Origin: JBAXXL01 sp037127915
GTDB lineage: Bacteria; Bacteroidota; Ignavibacteria; Kapaibacteriales; UBA2268
Direction: 5' to 3'
Assembly: GCA_037127915.1 (NCBI GenBank)
Contig: JBAXXL010000001.1
Coordinates: 62,001 to 126,000, forward strand
DNA length: 64,000 nucleotides
In this document: piece by piece, positions 17,183 to 25,153 of the stretch
Numbering within the stretch: the stretch's first letter is position 1
How the letters are laid out: the number at the start of each line of letters is the position of its first letter
Made by a program: the position numbers and the translations under genes
The notes under the pieces: model-generated
Database searches by the model: none
What the model was told of the DNA's origin: nothing
The model's input: only the letters and a program-made list of their open reading frames with translations

Positions 17183-18580
17183 ATGTTAAATTATTACAAA
17201 TTCAGAAGTGAATATCCTTCGAAAACTGTAACGGAATTGATTCGTGAAGTTTTCGAACGAATAGATAAATATAAACACTTAAACATTTTTATTACTCTGA
17301 ATGCTGAATCCGCGCTTAAAAGTGCCGTTGAATCGGACAAACGGTTTTCGGAAGGCACGCCCCGAAGATTGGAGGGAATGTTAATCGCGGTAAAGGATAA
17401 CATGTCCACCAAAGGTTTGCGAACTACATGCGCAGGCAAAATGTTGCACAATTACATTCCCGTTTATTCCGCCACAGCAATCGAGCGTTTGGAAGCCGAA
17501 GGTGCGATAATAATCGGCAAAACTAACATGGATGAATTCGCTATGGGCAGTTCGAACGAAACTTCGTATTTCGGACCGGTGCTAAATCCCTTGAATAACG
17601 AATATGTTTCTGGTGGTTCATCGGGTGGTTCCGCCGCGGCAGTATCAGCCGGACTTTGCCACGTGGCTTTGGGTTCCGATACAGGCGGTTCGGTTCGTCA
17701 ACCGGCGGCATTTTGCGGTGTATATGGACTAAAACCAACTTATGGCAGGATTTCGCGCTATGGTTTAATTGCATTAGCGTCGTCCCTTGACCAAATAGGG
17801 ATATTGTCGCCGAATGTGGAAGAAATAGCTTTAATTTTGGATGTGATTAGTGGGAAGGATGAAATGGATGCAACTGTTGCTCCGTACGAGCCGACTAGAA
17901 CATTCGAAGAAATCCATTCCGAACTGCCGCAAGGATTCAAGGTTGGAATTTTATCTGAAGATATTATGAAGGAATGTTCACCGGATGTACAGGTGGCTTA
18001 TATTAATCTGCAGGAGAAGGTAAAATCCTTGGGCGGCGTGTCGGAGTATATCGAATTCACGAACACACAGGCGTGGATTCCGGTTTATCAGGTATTAATG
18101 ACAGCGGAGGCTTCGTCAAATTTAGCGCGCTATGACGGTGTTCGTTTCGGCTTTAGAACGGAAGACAAGGATGATCGGGATTTTGTTACAAAAACCCGCA
18201 CCGAAGGGTTCGGCGACGAAGCGAAGCGTCGGATAATGTTAGGCACATTCGTTCTTTCGAGCGGATATTATGAACAATATTACCTGAAAGCACAAAAAGC
18301 GCGCCGGTTGATTTACGATAACTATCTAGACATTTTCAAAAAAGTAGATTTTATTTTAATGCCTACTACTCCTACACCTGCTTTCAAATTAGGCGAGAAA
18401 ACCCAAGACCCGATTGCAATGTATTTATCCGATTTTTTCACTGTATCAGCAAATTTATCCGGCATACCCGCAATAAACATTCCCGCGGGTTTTGCAGAAA
18501 ACGGATTGCAGATAGGGATGCAGATTCAGGCACCGCACTTCGAAGAAGGAAAGCTGATGAATCTGGCGAGAAGTTTGTAA
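17183..18580 (+). CDS. gatA: Asp/Glu-tRNA amidotransferase subunit A
   Basis: This is the amidase subunit of GatCAB. It hydrolyses glutamine to supply ammonia for converting Glu-tRNA(Gln) or Asp-tRNA(Asn) to the amidated forms. The Ser-cisSer-Lys triad is intact: K71 in AVKDN, S146 in GGSSGGS and S170 in GSDTGGSVRQP, with the same spacings as in characterised GatA. Other signatures are TNMDEFAMGSSNETSYFGP and FDP-less PTTPTPAF near the end. At 465 residues it is ~15-20 residues shorter than usual; the C-terminus stops at LMNLARSL, lacking the common ATDWH-type tail, and the stop codon lies inside an AAAGTT-type dispersed repeat. The gene is alone; gatB and gatC are not adjacent. Confidence 0.95.
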   Translation: MLNYYKFRSEYPSKTVTELIREVFERIDKYKHLNIFITLNAESALKSAVESDKRFSEGTPRRLEGMLIAVKDNMSTKGLRTTCAGKMLHNYIPVYSATAIERLEAEGAIIIGKTNMDEFAMGSSNETSYFGPVLNPLNNEYVSGGSSGGSAAAVSAGLCHVALGSDTGGSVRQPAAFCGVYGLKPTYGRISRYGLIALASSLDQIGILSPNVEEIALILDVISGKDEMDATVAPYEPTRTFEEIHSELPQGFKVGILSEDIMKECSPDVQVAYINLQEKVKSLGGVSEYIEFTNTQAWIPVYQVLMTAEASSNLARYDGVRFGFRTEDKDDRDFVTKTRTEGFGDEAKRRIMLGTFVLSSGYYEQYYLKAQKARRLIYDNYLDIFKKVDFILMPTTPTPAFKLGEKTQDPIAMYLSDFFTVSANLSGIPAINIPAGFAENGLQIGMQIQAPHFEEGKLMNLARSL

Positions 18581-18869
18581 AGTTCATCAAGTTTGTAAAG
18601 TTTATAAAGAGAAGAAGAAGAAGAAGGAATTCACCGCTAAGACGCTGAGACGCAGAGAATTTTTTGATTTGTAGGGACAGGTCGCGACCTGTCCGCATTC
18701 TTGTCTGAATCAGGATTTTCAGGATTAGAGGATGCACAGGATGGATGTCATTTCCGACCTGATCGCGAATCCATCTTCAAAAAATTTTGAATTTTGAATG
18801 TAGGGACAGCTCGCGACCTGTCCGCCTTCGTAATTCGTAATTTGAAATTCGTAATTGATATATTTTTAT
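18581..18869. repeat. Intergenic repeat mosaic downstream of gatA
   Basis: No gene is seen. The stretch is a patchwork of dispersed repeats: AAAGTT/TTTATAAAG blocks (18587-18610); a GAATTCACCGCTAAGACGCT-type block (18629-18657) also found inverted near 28404 and 58790; the perfect 20-bp palindrome GGACAGGTCGCGACCTGTCC (18675-18694) and a near-copy at 18804-18823; and a CGTAATTCGTAATTTG block (18829-18859) identical to one at 44893. Confidence 0.75.
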
Positions 18870-18877
18870 TAATTTTG
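18870..18877 (+). promoter_or_regulatory. TAnnTTTG promoter element for the TPR gene
   Basis: TAATTTTG lies 57 bp upstream of the TPR start. A GAGGATTTA-ATG context at 18880-18892 begins a 6-codon reading frame (M-C-F-E-K-E-stop, 18890-18910) before the real gene, a possible leader peptide. Confidence 0.45.
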
Positions 18878-18926
18878 TGTGAGGATTTAATGTGTTTTGA
18901 AAAAGAATGAAAAAATGTGGTAAAAG

Positions 18927-20606
18927 ATGAAATCGAATGATAATAATAATTCTGAAAATGGCGGAACATCAATGACAAAAATTGAAATTGAACGGAAAAA
19001 TTTAATTGATCTTATTTCTGATTTTATTGTGGATGAAAAATTTTCAGAATTGGATAGTTTGGAAAAACAAATTTTAGGTATGAATGACAAAGAATTATTA
19101 TCATTATATTCTGAAGCTTATTTGCTTTGGGGTAATAGTTTAGAAGATATTTCTGATACAAAAGAAGGTGAAGAATTAGAAGAACTATATAATCAAGTAT
19201 TTGAGATATACCAAAAGGCAATTGAAATAAAACCGGACAATTGCAATGTTCTATATAACTGGGCTAATGATTTAGGGGTGTTGGCAAAGACTAAAGAACA
19301 GAATGAAGCCGAGGAATTGCAAAAACAATCATTTGAGAAATACCAAAAGGCAATTGATTGTAATCCTGACTTTCACGAAGCCTATTACAATTGGGGTTGT
19401 GCATTAGGAAATTTAGCAGAAACCAAAAAAGGTGAAGAAGCAGAAGAATTATATAATCAAGCATTTGAAAAATTCCAGAAAGCTATTGATATAAAGCCTG
19501 ATAAAGACGAAGTCTATTGTAATTGGGGTGCTGATTTAGGAGATTTTGCTCTTACCAAAGAAGGAAAAGAAGCAGATGATTTATACAATCAAGCATTTGA
19601 CAAATTCCAAAAGTGTATTGAATTAATACCGGACTTTTACCAAGTATATTACAACTGGGGTTGTACATTAGGCGATTATGCACTAACTAAAGAAGATGAA
19701 GAAGCAGATGCATTATTCCAACTTGCATTTGAAAAGTACCATAAAGCAATAGAATTAAATCCTGAATATCACGAAGCATATTATAATTGGGGTTTTTCAA
19801 TAGGAGAATATGCAGAGACCAAAGATGGTGAAGAAGCAGAAATACTATACAATCAAGCATTTGAAAAATTCCGAAAAGCCATTGAGATAAAGCCAGATTT
19901 TGATGAAGCTTATAATATATGGGGCAATTGTTTAAGTTATTTGGCACTAATAAAGGATGGAACCGAAGCAGAAAAATTGTATCATCAAGCATTTGAGCAT
20001 TATAAATCGGCAATTGAAATCAATCCTAACAGTGCTGTTTATTTTTTCAACTGGGCAAATACTATAGGCGATTATGCTAAAACAAAAGAAGGATGTGAAG
20101 CGGATGAACTATATAATCAGTGCTTTGAGAAATTCCAAAAAGCTACTGAATTACAACCTGATGATCCTGACTTCTTTTACAACTGGGCTGGCTATTTAAT
20201 TGATTTTGCATCTACAAAAGTAGATTCGACTGTCGAGAAGTTATACTTTATAGCTTTTGAGAAATTACAAATGGTCATTGAAATTGAACCAGACTATAGC
20301 AAAGCTTACAATAGGTGGGGATATTGTTTGATTGTTTTGGCAAAAATTAAATCTGGTAGAGAAGCTGAAGAATTGTTTAATCAAGCAAAGGAAAAGCTTG
20401 ATATATGCGTTTCACTTAGTGGAGCACATTACAATCTAGCCTGTTTAAATGCTCTTTTGAAGAATATTGATGAAGCATTCGAATTATTAGAAATTAGTTT
20501 AATAAATGATGAGACAGAATATGAAATTGTTGAAAATGATTCCGATTGGGATGGACTGCGTGATGACCCGAGATACAAGAAATTGAAGAAACGGTTTTTG
20601 AATTAG
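18927..20606 (+). CDS. Tetratricopeptide-like repeat protein with 44-residue period (559 aa)
   Basis: There is no signal peptide, so it is probably cytoplasmic. The protein contains about nine near-perfect repeats of 44 residues, each of the form LYNQAFEKFQKAIEIKPD followed by EAYYNWGxxLGxxAxTKxG and EEAEE, ending in a degenerate tenth unit and a terminal DSDWDGLRDDPRYKKL. The KAIEIKPDxxEAYYNWG core is a TPR helix pair, and the extra ~10 residues (AxTKxGEEAEE) lengthen the second helix compared with the 34-residue TPR. Such arrays scaffold protein-protein contacts; the partner is unknown. An alternative ATG at 18972 would remove 15 Asn/Ser-rich residues. The gene is flanked on both sides by repeat-rich non-coding DNA and has no operon partner. 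Confidence 0.9.
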   Translation: MKSNDNNNSENGGTSMTKIEIERKNLIDLISDFIVDEKFSELDSLEKQILGMNDKELLSLYSEAYLLWGNSLEDISDTKEGEELEELYNQVFEIYQKAIEIKPDNCNVLYNWANDLGVLAKTKEQNEAEELQKQSFEKYQKAIDCNPDFHEAYYNWGCALGNLAETKKGEEAEELYNQAFEKFQKAIDIKPDKDEVYCNWGADLGDFALTKEGKEADDLYNQAFDKFQKCIELIPDFYQVYYNWGCTLGDYALTKEDEEADALFQLAFEKYHKAIELNPEYHEAYYNWGFSIGEYAETKDGEEAEILYNQAFEKFRKAIEIKPDFDEAYNIWGNCLSYLALIKDGTEAEKLYHQAFEHYKSAIEINPNSAVYFFNWANTIGDYAKTKEGCEADELYNQCFEKFQKATELQPDDPDFFYNWAGYLIDFASTKVDSTVEKLYFIAFEKLQMVIEIEPDYSKAYNRWGYCLIVLAKIKSGREAEELFNQAKEKLDICVSLSGAHYNLACLNALLKNIDEAFELLEISLINDETEYEIVENDSDWDGLRDDPRYKKLKKRFLN

Positions 20607-20904
20607 ATTCTATTCATCTTCAACCATTTTGTTGTAACAGTTTATAAAGTTGAAAGTTTATAAAGATATGAAGATGGATTACCGCTTTCTCGGTAATGAC
20701 CTTCATCTTATTCCCATTAACAATTTACAATTAACCATTGACAATTAATTCTGTGTCATCAGCATGCCATTCTTCTATTCCTGATTATTCACAATTTGAA
20801 AAATTAGTTCCTAATTATTAAAAAAAATCATTGAAAATTCGTAATAATTTCATATTTTGCATTAATTGTATATACAATTTTATTAATAAACCACAGAGGT
20901 TAAT
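20607..20904. repeat. Intergenic region with dispersed repeats
   Basis: No gene is seen. It holds AAAGTT/TTTATAAAG blocks (20637-20664), a REP-like hairpin GATTACCG-CTTTCT-CGGTAATGAC (20677-20700), a run of CATTAAC/CAATTAACCATTGAC words (20713-20745) like that at 37996-38040, and a GTGTCATCAGC...CCATTCTTCT block related to those at 33716-33765 and 33836-33884. A TATTTTG element (20853-20859) may be the promoter of the next gene. Confidence 0.65.
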
Positions 20905-21450
20905 ATGAAATCCCGAATTTTTATTACTTTCTTAAGTGCAGTAATCTTATTCTCCTGCGTATCGTATCAAGCAGACGCTCAAACAAAGGTTAAACGTGTA
21001 AAATACAACAATACTCTTTCGGCTAACCCAATTGCTTTGATGTTTGGAAATTTTCCAATCACTTATGAAAAAGCTTTAAAAGGTAACAATACAGTAACTT
21101 GTAATTTTACTTATACCGGTTATGATGGATGGAGCGGCTTTAATTTAGGCGGTTCATACCGTTGGTATGTCCTTACTACAAATAAATACAAACCAAATGA
21201 AGGCTTAAGCGCAGGTCCAACGATTCTTTTCGGCTATTGGGGCGCGGATTCAAAATTATCCAATGGTAACAAATCAGGATTTTTGGTTACTTTAGGAGCT
21301 GAAGCGGCATATAAAATGGTTATTGACAAAGGATTCTCCATTGAACCGATAGTACAAATTAATTTCCCGTTGAAGAGTAAATCAGTTGCACCAAATATCC
21401 AAAATTACAAAGCATTTACATTGGGCGTAAATCTTGGTTATTCTTGGTAA
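20905..21450 (+). CDS. Small outer-membrane barrel protein (181 aa)
   Basis: The N-terminus MKSRIFITFLSAVILFSCVSYQADAQ is an export signal. Either Sec cleavage after DAQ or an SPII lipobox (LFSC) is possible. The mature part has about eight alternating strands (PIALMFGNFPITYEKAL, GFNLGGSYRWYVL, LSAGPTILFGYWG, FLVTLGAEAAYKMVI, FTLGVNLGYSW) and ends in an aromatic residue, consistent with an 8-stranded barrel of the DUF3575/OmpW-like size class. It is monocistronic. The function is unknown. Confidence 0.82.
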   Translation: MKSRIFITFLSAVILFSCVSYQADAQTKVKRVKYNNTLSANPIALMFGNFPITYEKALKGNNTVTCNFTYTGYDGWSGFNLGGSYRWYVLTTNKYKPNEGLSAGPTILFGYWGADSKLSNGNKSGFLVTLGAEAAYKMVIDKGFSIEPIVQINFPLKSKSVAPNIQNYKAFTLGVNLGYSW

Positions 21451-21498
21451 TCTAAGAGATTTTAGAAATAATGCACATTCTTCTAGATTAAAACTTAT

Positions 21499-21630
21499 GG
21501 GCTGTGGTAAAAGTAAATTTGTTAGTCAATCAATTGGGACAGAACCGAAATCTTTCGAAATATACGCTTACATTAATAGCAAAAAGTCCCTGCGATGATT
21601 AATAAAATACTTTTGCCACAGCTCTTTTTT
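21499..21630 (+). ncRNA. Candidate structured RNA (~130 nt) with long closing stem
   Basis: GGGCTGTGGTAAAAGTA (21499-21515) pairs along all 17 positions with TACTTTTGCCACAGCTC (21608-21624); the only two non-Watson-Crick positions are G-U pairs. TTTTTT follows directly. Inside it, AATCA (21528-21532)/TGATT (21596-21600) and GGGAC (21536-21540)/GTCCC (21586-21590) pair in register, and CGAAA/TTTCG (21546-21557) forms a small hairpin. This nested rod with an intrinsic-terminator end looks like a small RNA or a leader attenuator for the gene starting at 21638. I do not recognise a known family (no SRP GGAAGCAGC core). A MITE with terminal inverted repeats is the main alternative. Confidence 0.5.
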
Positions 21631-21637
21631 ATGAGAA

Positions 21638-23281
21638 ATGATGAGAATATTGAATTCCTTAATTAAATATATAATAATTCTGCTAATAGTTTCAATTCCT
21701 TCTTTTGGGCAAGACTTCGTCAATCCCCAAAATTTGATGGAATTGAATTCTAGTGCTGAGGACTTTGCTCCGGTTTGGAACGTCTTTGAGCAAAAGTTGT
21801 ATTTTAATTCTACGCGCGACGGAAATTCAATGTTTTACGTTTCTTTACCCACGGCGGACTACCAATTCTCGGATTGGTCTTTGTTGAAAGGACCTCTCAA
21901 TAATCCCAAAACCAATCAATCCTATATAACATTCGTTGACCAGGATTTGGCGCTATTGGCAGGTTACTCGCTCAAAAAAGAACGTTCCTATATCAATATT
22001 ACAAAAACTCGTTACGAAAGAAATACGTGGACTAAAGCATTCGAAGATGAAAATCTGTCAGTTGAGTCATTTTGCGGTTTCCCCAATGTTTCACCTGACG
22101 GAAAACTTCTCGTATTTTCTTCTAACCAAAACACCCAGCACAAAGATTTAGATTTGTGGTTTTCTTTTGCCGACGATAAGGAAAATTGGTCTAAGCCGAT
22201 ACAATTACTCGAGCTGAACACTCCGGGCAATGAAATAGCGCCTTTTCTGTTGTCTTCGGATACATTGATATTTGCTTCCGATGGGATGGAAGGACCCGGC
22301 AAATACGACTTGTATTTTTCGGTTAAACGCTCCGGTAGTTGGTCAACACCTGTTCCGCTGTCAGGACTGAATTCGGAATTTAATGAAATCGGATTTGCCC
22401 GCTTACCCGGCGGACATTTTATATTCGCTTCCGACAGACCGGGTGGTAAAGGGGGAATGGATCTATATATTTGCAATTCAGCTAATCCGAACGAAGAGTT
22501 GAAATCCGATCCCGAAGAATTACAGTTAAATATAACTACCCAGACAACGGTTATCAGATTGATACGCGAAAACCAAACATTTCTCGCATTAGGGCAACCG
22601 CTTGTTTATGAGCGGGAGCTATTAGACACGAACAATAGTTTTGAAAGATTTCTTTATAATGCGAGCGGTACAGAAGGAAAGTTGAGTGAAGTCACATTCA
22701 ATTCCCAACTTATTGTTAAACCGAAGAAATTGGATTTGGAATTAGATGCTGGTCCTGCGGAAATGCTGGAATCTTGGACGGCGTATCTGCTAATAGCGAA
22801 TCAAAAAAAGGAAATTGCTTCGGGAAATACAATGCCCTTCTCGAAAATGATTGATATTGAAGAAATGTTTAGCCCTTTCACGTCGGACGATTCGTTAGTT
22901 ATTTTGTTGACTGCAAAAAGTAAAACAGGCGGACTCTACGAAGAGCGCTTCATGATGAATTTGAATAAATCAATTTCAACCGGATTGAAAACTTTTACCG
23001 ATGAAGACGGAAATTATCACGAAATTCTGATTCCTGTTTCAGCACCGTTAACTGATGAATTGATGAATGAATTTGCTGAAAACTCAGCAAGAACTTCGAA
23101 AATTATAATTGAATACTCAGGTGATTTGGCAAAATCCCCTGCTATGAACTTGAAAAAAATGCTCGAAAATAAACTAAAGCGCAAACTAATCGTTATTAAG
23201 AAAGTGGATGATCCTTCGATGAATAATTTTAGTAGAAGTATTTTACCACAAATTTTTAGAATTAAATTAATTATTGAATAA
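21638..23281 (+). CDS. PD40 beta-propeller secreted protein (547 aa)
   Basis: The signal peptide MRILNSLIKYIIILLIVSIPSFGQD is followed by PD40/WD40-like propeller blades (DFAPVWNVFEQKLYFNSTRDG; FPNVSPDGKLLVFSSNQ; NEIAPFLLSSDTLIFASDG; EIGFARLPGGHFIFASDRPGGKGGMDLYI). The last ~150 residues (LTDELMNEFAENSARTSKIIIEYSGDL...LKKMLENKLKRKLIVIKKV) form an alpha/beta domain that occupies the place of an OmpA domain in related PD40-OmpA proteins but lacks the OmpA signature. PD40-OmpA proteins are common T9SS- or peptidoglycan-associated envelope proteins in this phylum group. It overlaps the stop-start junction with the next gene (TAA then ATG without a gap). Confidence 0.85.
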   Translation: MMRILNSLIKYIIILLIVSIPSFGQDFVNPQNLMELNSSAEDFAPVWNVFEQKLYFNSTRDGNSMFYVSLPTADYQFSDWSLLKGPLNNPKTNQSYITFVDQDLALLAGYSLKKERSYINITKTRYERNTWTKAFEDENLSVESFCGFPNVSPDGKLLVFSSNQNTQHKDLDLWFSFADDKENWSKPIQLLELNTPGNEIAPFLLSSDTLIFASDGMEGPGKYDLYFSVKRSGSWSTPVPLSGLNSEFNEIGFARLPGGHFIFASDRPGGKGGMDLYICNSANPNEELKSDPEELQLNITTQTTVIRLIRENQTFLALGQPLVYERELLDTNNSFERFLYNASGTEGKLSEVTFNSQLIVKPKKLDLELDAGPAEMLESWTAYLLIANQKKEIASGNTMPFSKMIDIEEMFSPFTSDDSLVILLTAKSKTGGLYEERFMMNLNKSISTGLKTFTDEDGNYHEILIPVSAPLTDELMNEFAENSARTSKIIIEYSGDLAKSPAMNLKKMLENKLKRKLIVIKKVDDPSMNNFSRSILPQIFRIKLIIE

Positions 23282-23881
23282 ATGACTGATCTTGAAATAA
23301 AAGATTTCTGTGACGAAATCTATAAACACGACGAACCGGTAGTAGTAATTCCGGAATTTTTCTACGAAAATGCTGAGTTTGAACAAGCACTTTCGGTAGT
23401 TGAAGAGTTTAGCGGACGAAAGTTCATCCGCTTACCTGAAAAAGATATAGAATTTTTCGAATGGCTGAAAACAGCAGACGAAGAGGTTTGGAAAGATTTA
23501 TGGGAAGGTGACGAATTGCCGCCTTATATTGTATCCATAAATTTGCTCCCTGAATTGATTTACAAGCAGAATCGGGGATTTCCGATTTGCGATTTGGTTT
23601 CTTGCGACAATTATTATTTCGCAGTTGAATTTATGCAAGACGAGGAATCTAATATCGTTTTAGAAGCCGCACGAACCAGATTACTGAATCATGAACCACT
23701 GACATATGCTCAAAAACTTGCTTTAGAAATATCGATATGGCCTATTGATATTTGGCGCTTTGCTTATAAATACCGGATATCAGTTAGCGAAGCGAAAAAT
23801 GCCGTGCAGGAATTGGTGGACGATTTTGCATTAGTGCATTTGAAATCAGCGGAACATATAGCAAAAGCTTTGAATTTCTAA
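23282..23881 (+). CDS. Conserved-looking hypothetical protein (199 aa)
   Basis: It begins at the base after the stop of the PD40 gene, so it is co-translated. It is an acidic protein without signal peptide or membrane segment. Visible elements are MTDLEIKDFCDEIYKHDEPVVVIPEFFYENAEF and DEEVWKDLWEGDELPPYIV, and a C-terminal helical part with EISIWPIDIWRFAYKYRISVSEAKNAVQELVDDFALV, which could be a winged-helix-like fold. I do not recognise it, and I see no catalytic motif. Confidence 0.78.
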   Translation: MTDLEIKDFCDEIYKHDEPVVVIPEFFYENAEFEQALSVVEEFSGRKFIRLPEKDIEFFEWLKTADEEVWKDLWEGDELPPYIVSINLLPELIYKQNRGFPICDLVSCDNYYFAVEFMQDEESNIVLEAARTRLLNHEPLTYAQKLALEISIWPIDIWRFAYKYRISVSEAKNAVQELVDDFALVHLKSAEHIAKALNF

Positions 23882-23912
23882 CATTTTAAACTTCAGCAAA
23901 TAACGGGAAATA

Positions 23913-25106
23913 ATGAAAATAAGTGTTGCTACGGATTTGCATTTCTATAATAAAAGTATGGGCGTTAATAGCCCGTATTTTTTTAGCTGGACTCAAAGCG
24001 AAATAAAAATGCTTGCCTATAGTGACGTTATTTTAGATGCGTTTATTGACGCGATTAATAAGCAAAATCCTGATGTGCTAATTCTTTGCGGCGATTTAAC
24101 GAACAATGGAGCCGAAATCTCGCATTCAGCCTTAGTTGTTAAATTATCAGCTATCAATCCTAATATTCGGATATTTGTCATACCCGGCAATCACGATATT
24201 GGCAGTGAGACGAATTTTATTTTCCCCGATGATGGAGAACCTGTAAAAATTGAAAGCATTACAAAAGAACAATTCCGTACTATATATTCTAATTTCGGGT
24301 ACACGAATGCTGAGGCTAATGCTCCCGATTCTTTATCCTATAGTATCAATTTGAATGATCAAATAAAACTAATTGCGATTGACAGCAATAACTATAACAA
24401 TCGTTTCCCCGGTATAAATCCCGACACAGGAGCAATATCGGCAGTGACTTTGAATTGGATTAAAGAACAAGCCGAAAAAGCAAAATCCGAAAACCGGCGA
24501 ATAATTGCATTTATGCATCATCCGCTAATCGAGCATTTCCCAATGCTTAAATTGCTTTTTCCGGATTTTATTTTGCATCAATCGCAAAACATTTTGAAAA
24601 CATTTGCTTACTTGGGAATAAATATTGTTCTGACAGGTCACCACCATGCAAACAGTATAGTTTCGCAAGTCCGTGGTGGTAGTCGTGTTTTCGATATCCA
24701 AACTTCAGCCTTGACATCCTATCCGATAGCTTACCGAACATTGGACCTGGAAGATTCCAAAATAAAAATCAATTCCAATTATTTGAAAATTGATATAAAT
24801 GTTAATGGTCAACTATTTGAAAAATACGCCTACGATTTTACACGCGAAAGCATTAAGCAAAATATAATTAAATTTTCCTATGCGTATGCAGAGCATAAGA
24901 TTACAGACGAGCATATAGAAGTTTTAACCGAAACATATATGGCTTATTTCACCGGAAATAAAATTGTTACACCTCGCATAACACAGTTCCTAACCGAAAA
25001 TAAAAATTCAGACGACTATATTATTAAGCCCATGGTACGGTTTGTAAAAAGCATTATGATTACTTCCGGTAATACAGACAGTTACACAATAGGGTTTAGG
25101 GTTTAG
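23913..25106 (+). CDS. Calcineurin-like metallophosphoesterase (397 aa)
   Basis: The family motifs are in order: D8-L-H10 (ATDLH), GD at 60-61 (LILCGDLTNNG), GNHD at 92-95 (VIPGNHDIG), AFMHHP near residue 206 and TGHHHANS near 242. These residues hold a two-metal centre that hydrolyses phosphomono- or diesters. There is no signal peptide, so it is cytoplasmic. The ~110-residue C-terminal extension (FEKYAYDFTRESIKQNII...) is helical and of unknown role. The last residues (TIGFRV) and the stop lie in an AGGGTTT tandem repeat (25091-25108), so the native C-terminus may have been altered by the repeat. Confidence 0.92.
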   Translation: MKISVATDLHFYNKSMGVNSPYFFSWTQSEIKMLAYSDVILDAFIDAINKQNPDVLILCGDLTNNGAEISHSALVVKLSAINPNIRIFVIPGNHDIGSETNFIFPDDGEPVKIESITKEQFRTIYSNFGYTNAEANAPDSLSYSINLNDQIKLIAIDSNNYNNRFPGINPDTGAISAVTLNWIKEQAEKAKSENRRIIAFMHHPLIEHFPMLKLLFPDFILHQSQNILKTFAYLGINIVLTGHHHANSIVSQVRGGSRVFDIQTSALTSYPIAYRTLDLEDSKIKINSNYLKIDINVNGQLFEKYAYDFTRESIKQNIIKFSYAYAEHKITDEHIEVLTETYMAYFTGNKIVTPRITQFLTENKNSDDYIIKPMVRFVKSIMITSGNTDSYTIGFRV

Positions 25107-25153
25107 GGTATGGGGTATAGAGGATAGAGTTTTATTTTTATTCGGAAAAAACA

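Noticed and set aside
21499..21624. MITE with 17-bp terminal inverted repeats
   Set aside because: Not excluded, but both arm mismatches are G-U pairs, further nested helices exist inside, a T6 tract follows and no convincing target duplication is seen; RNA is favoured.
25091..25110. True telomere or linear-replicon end
   Set aside because: Only about two and a half AGGGTTT units within continuous chromosomal genes; better explained as a short dispersed repeat.
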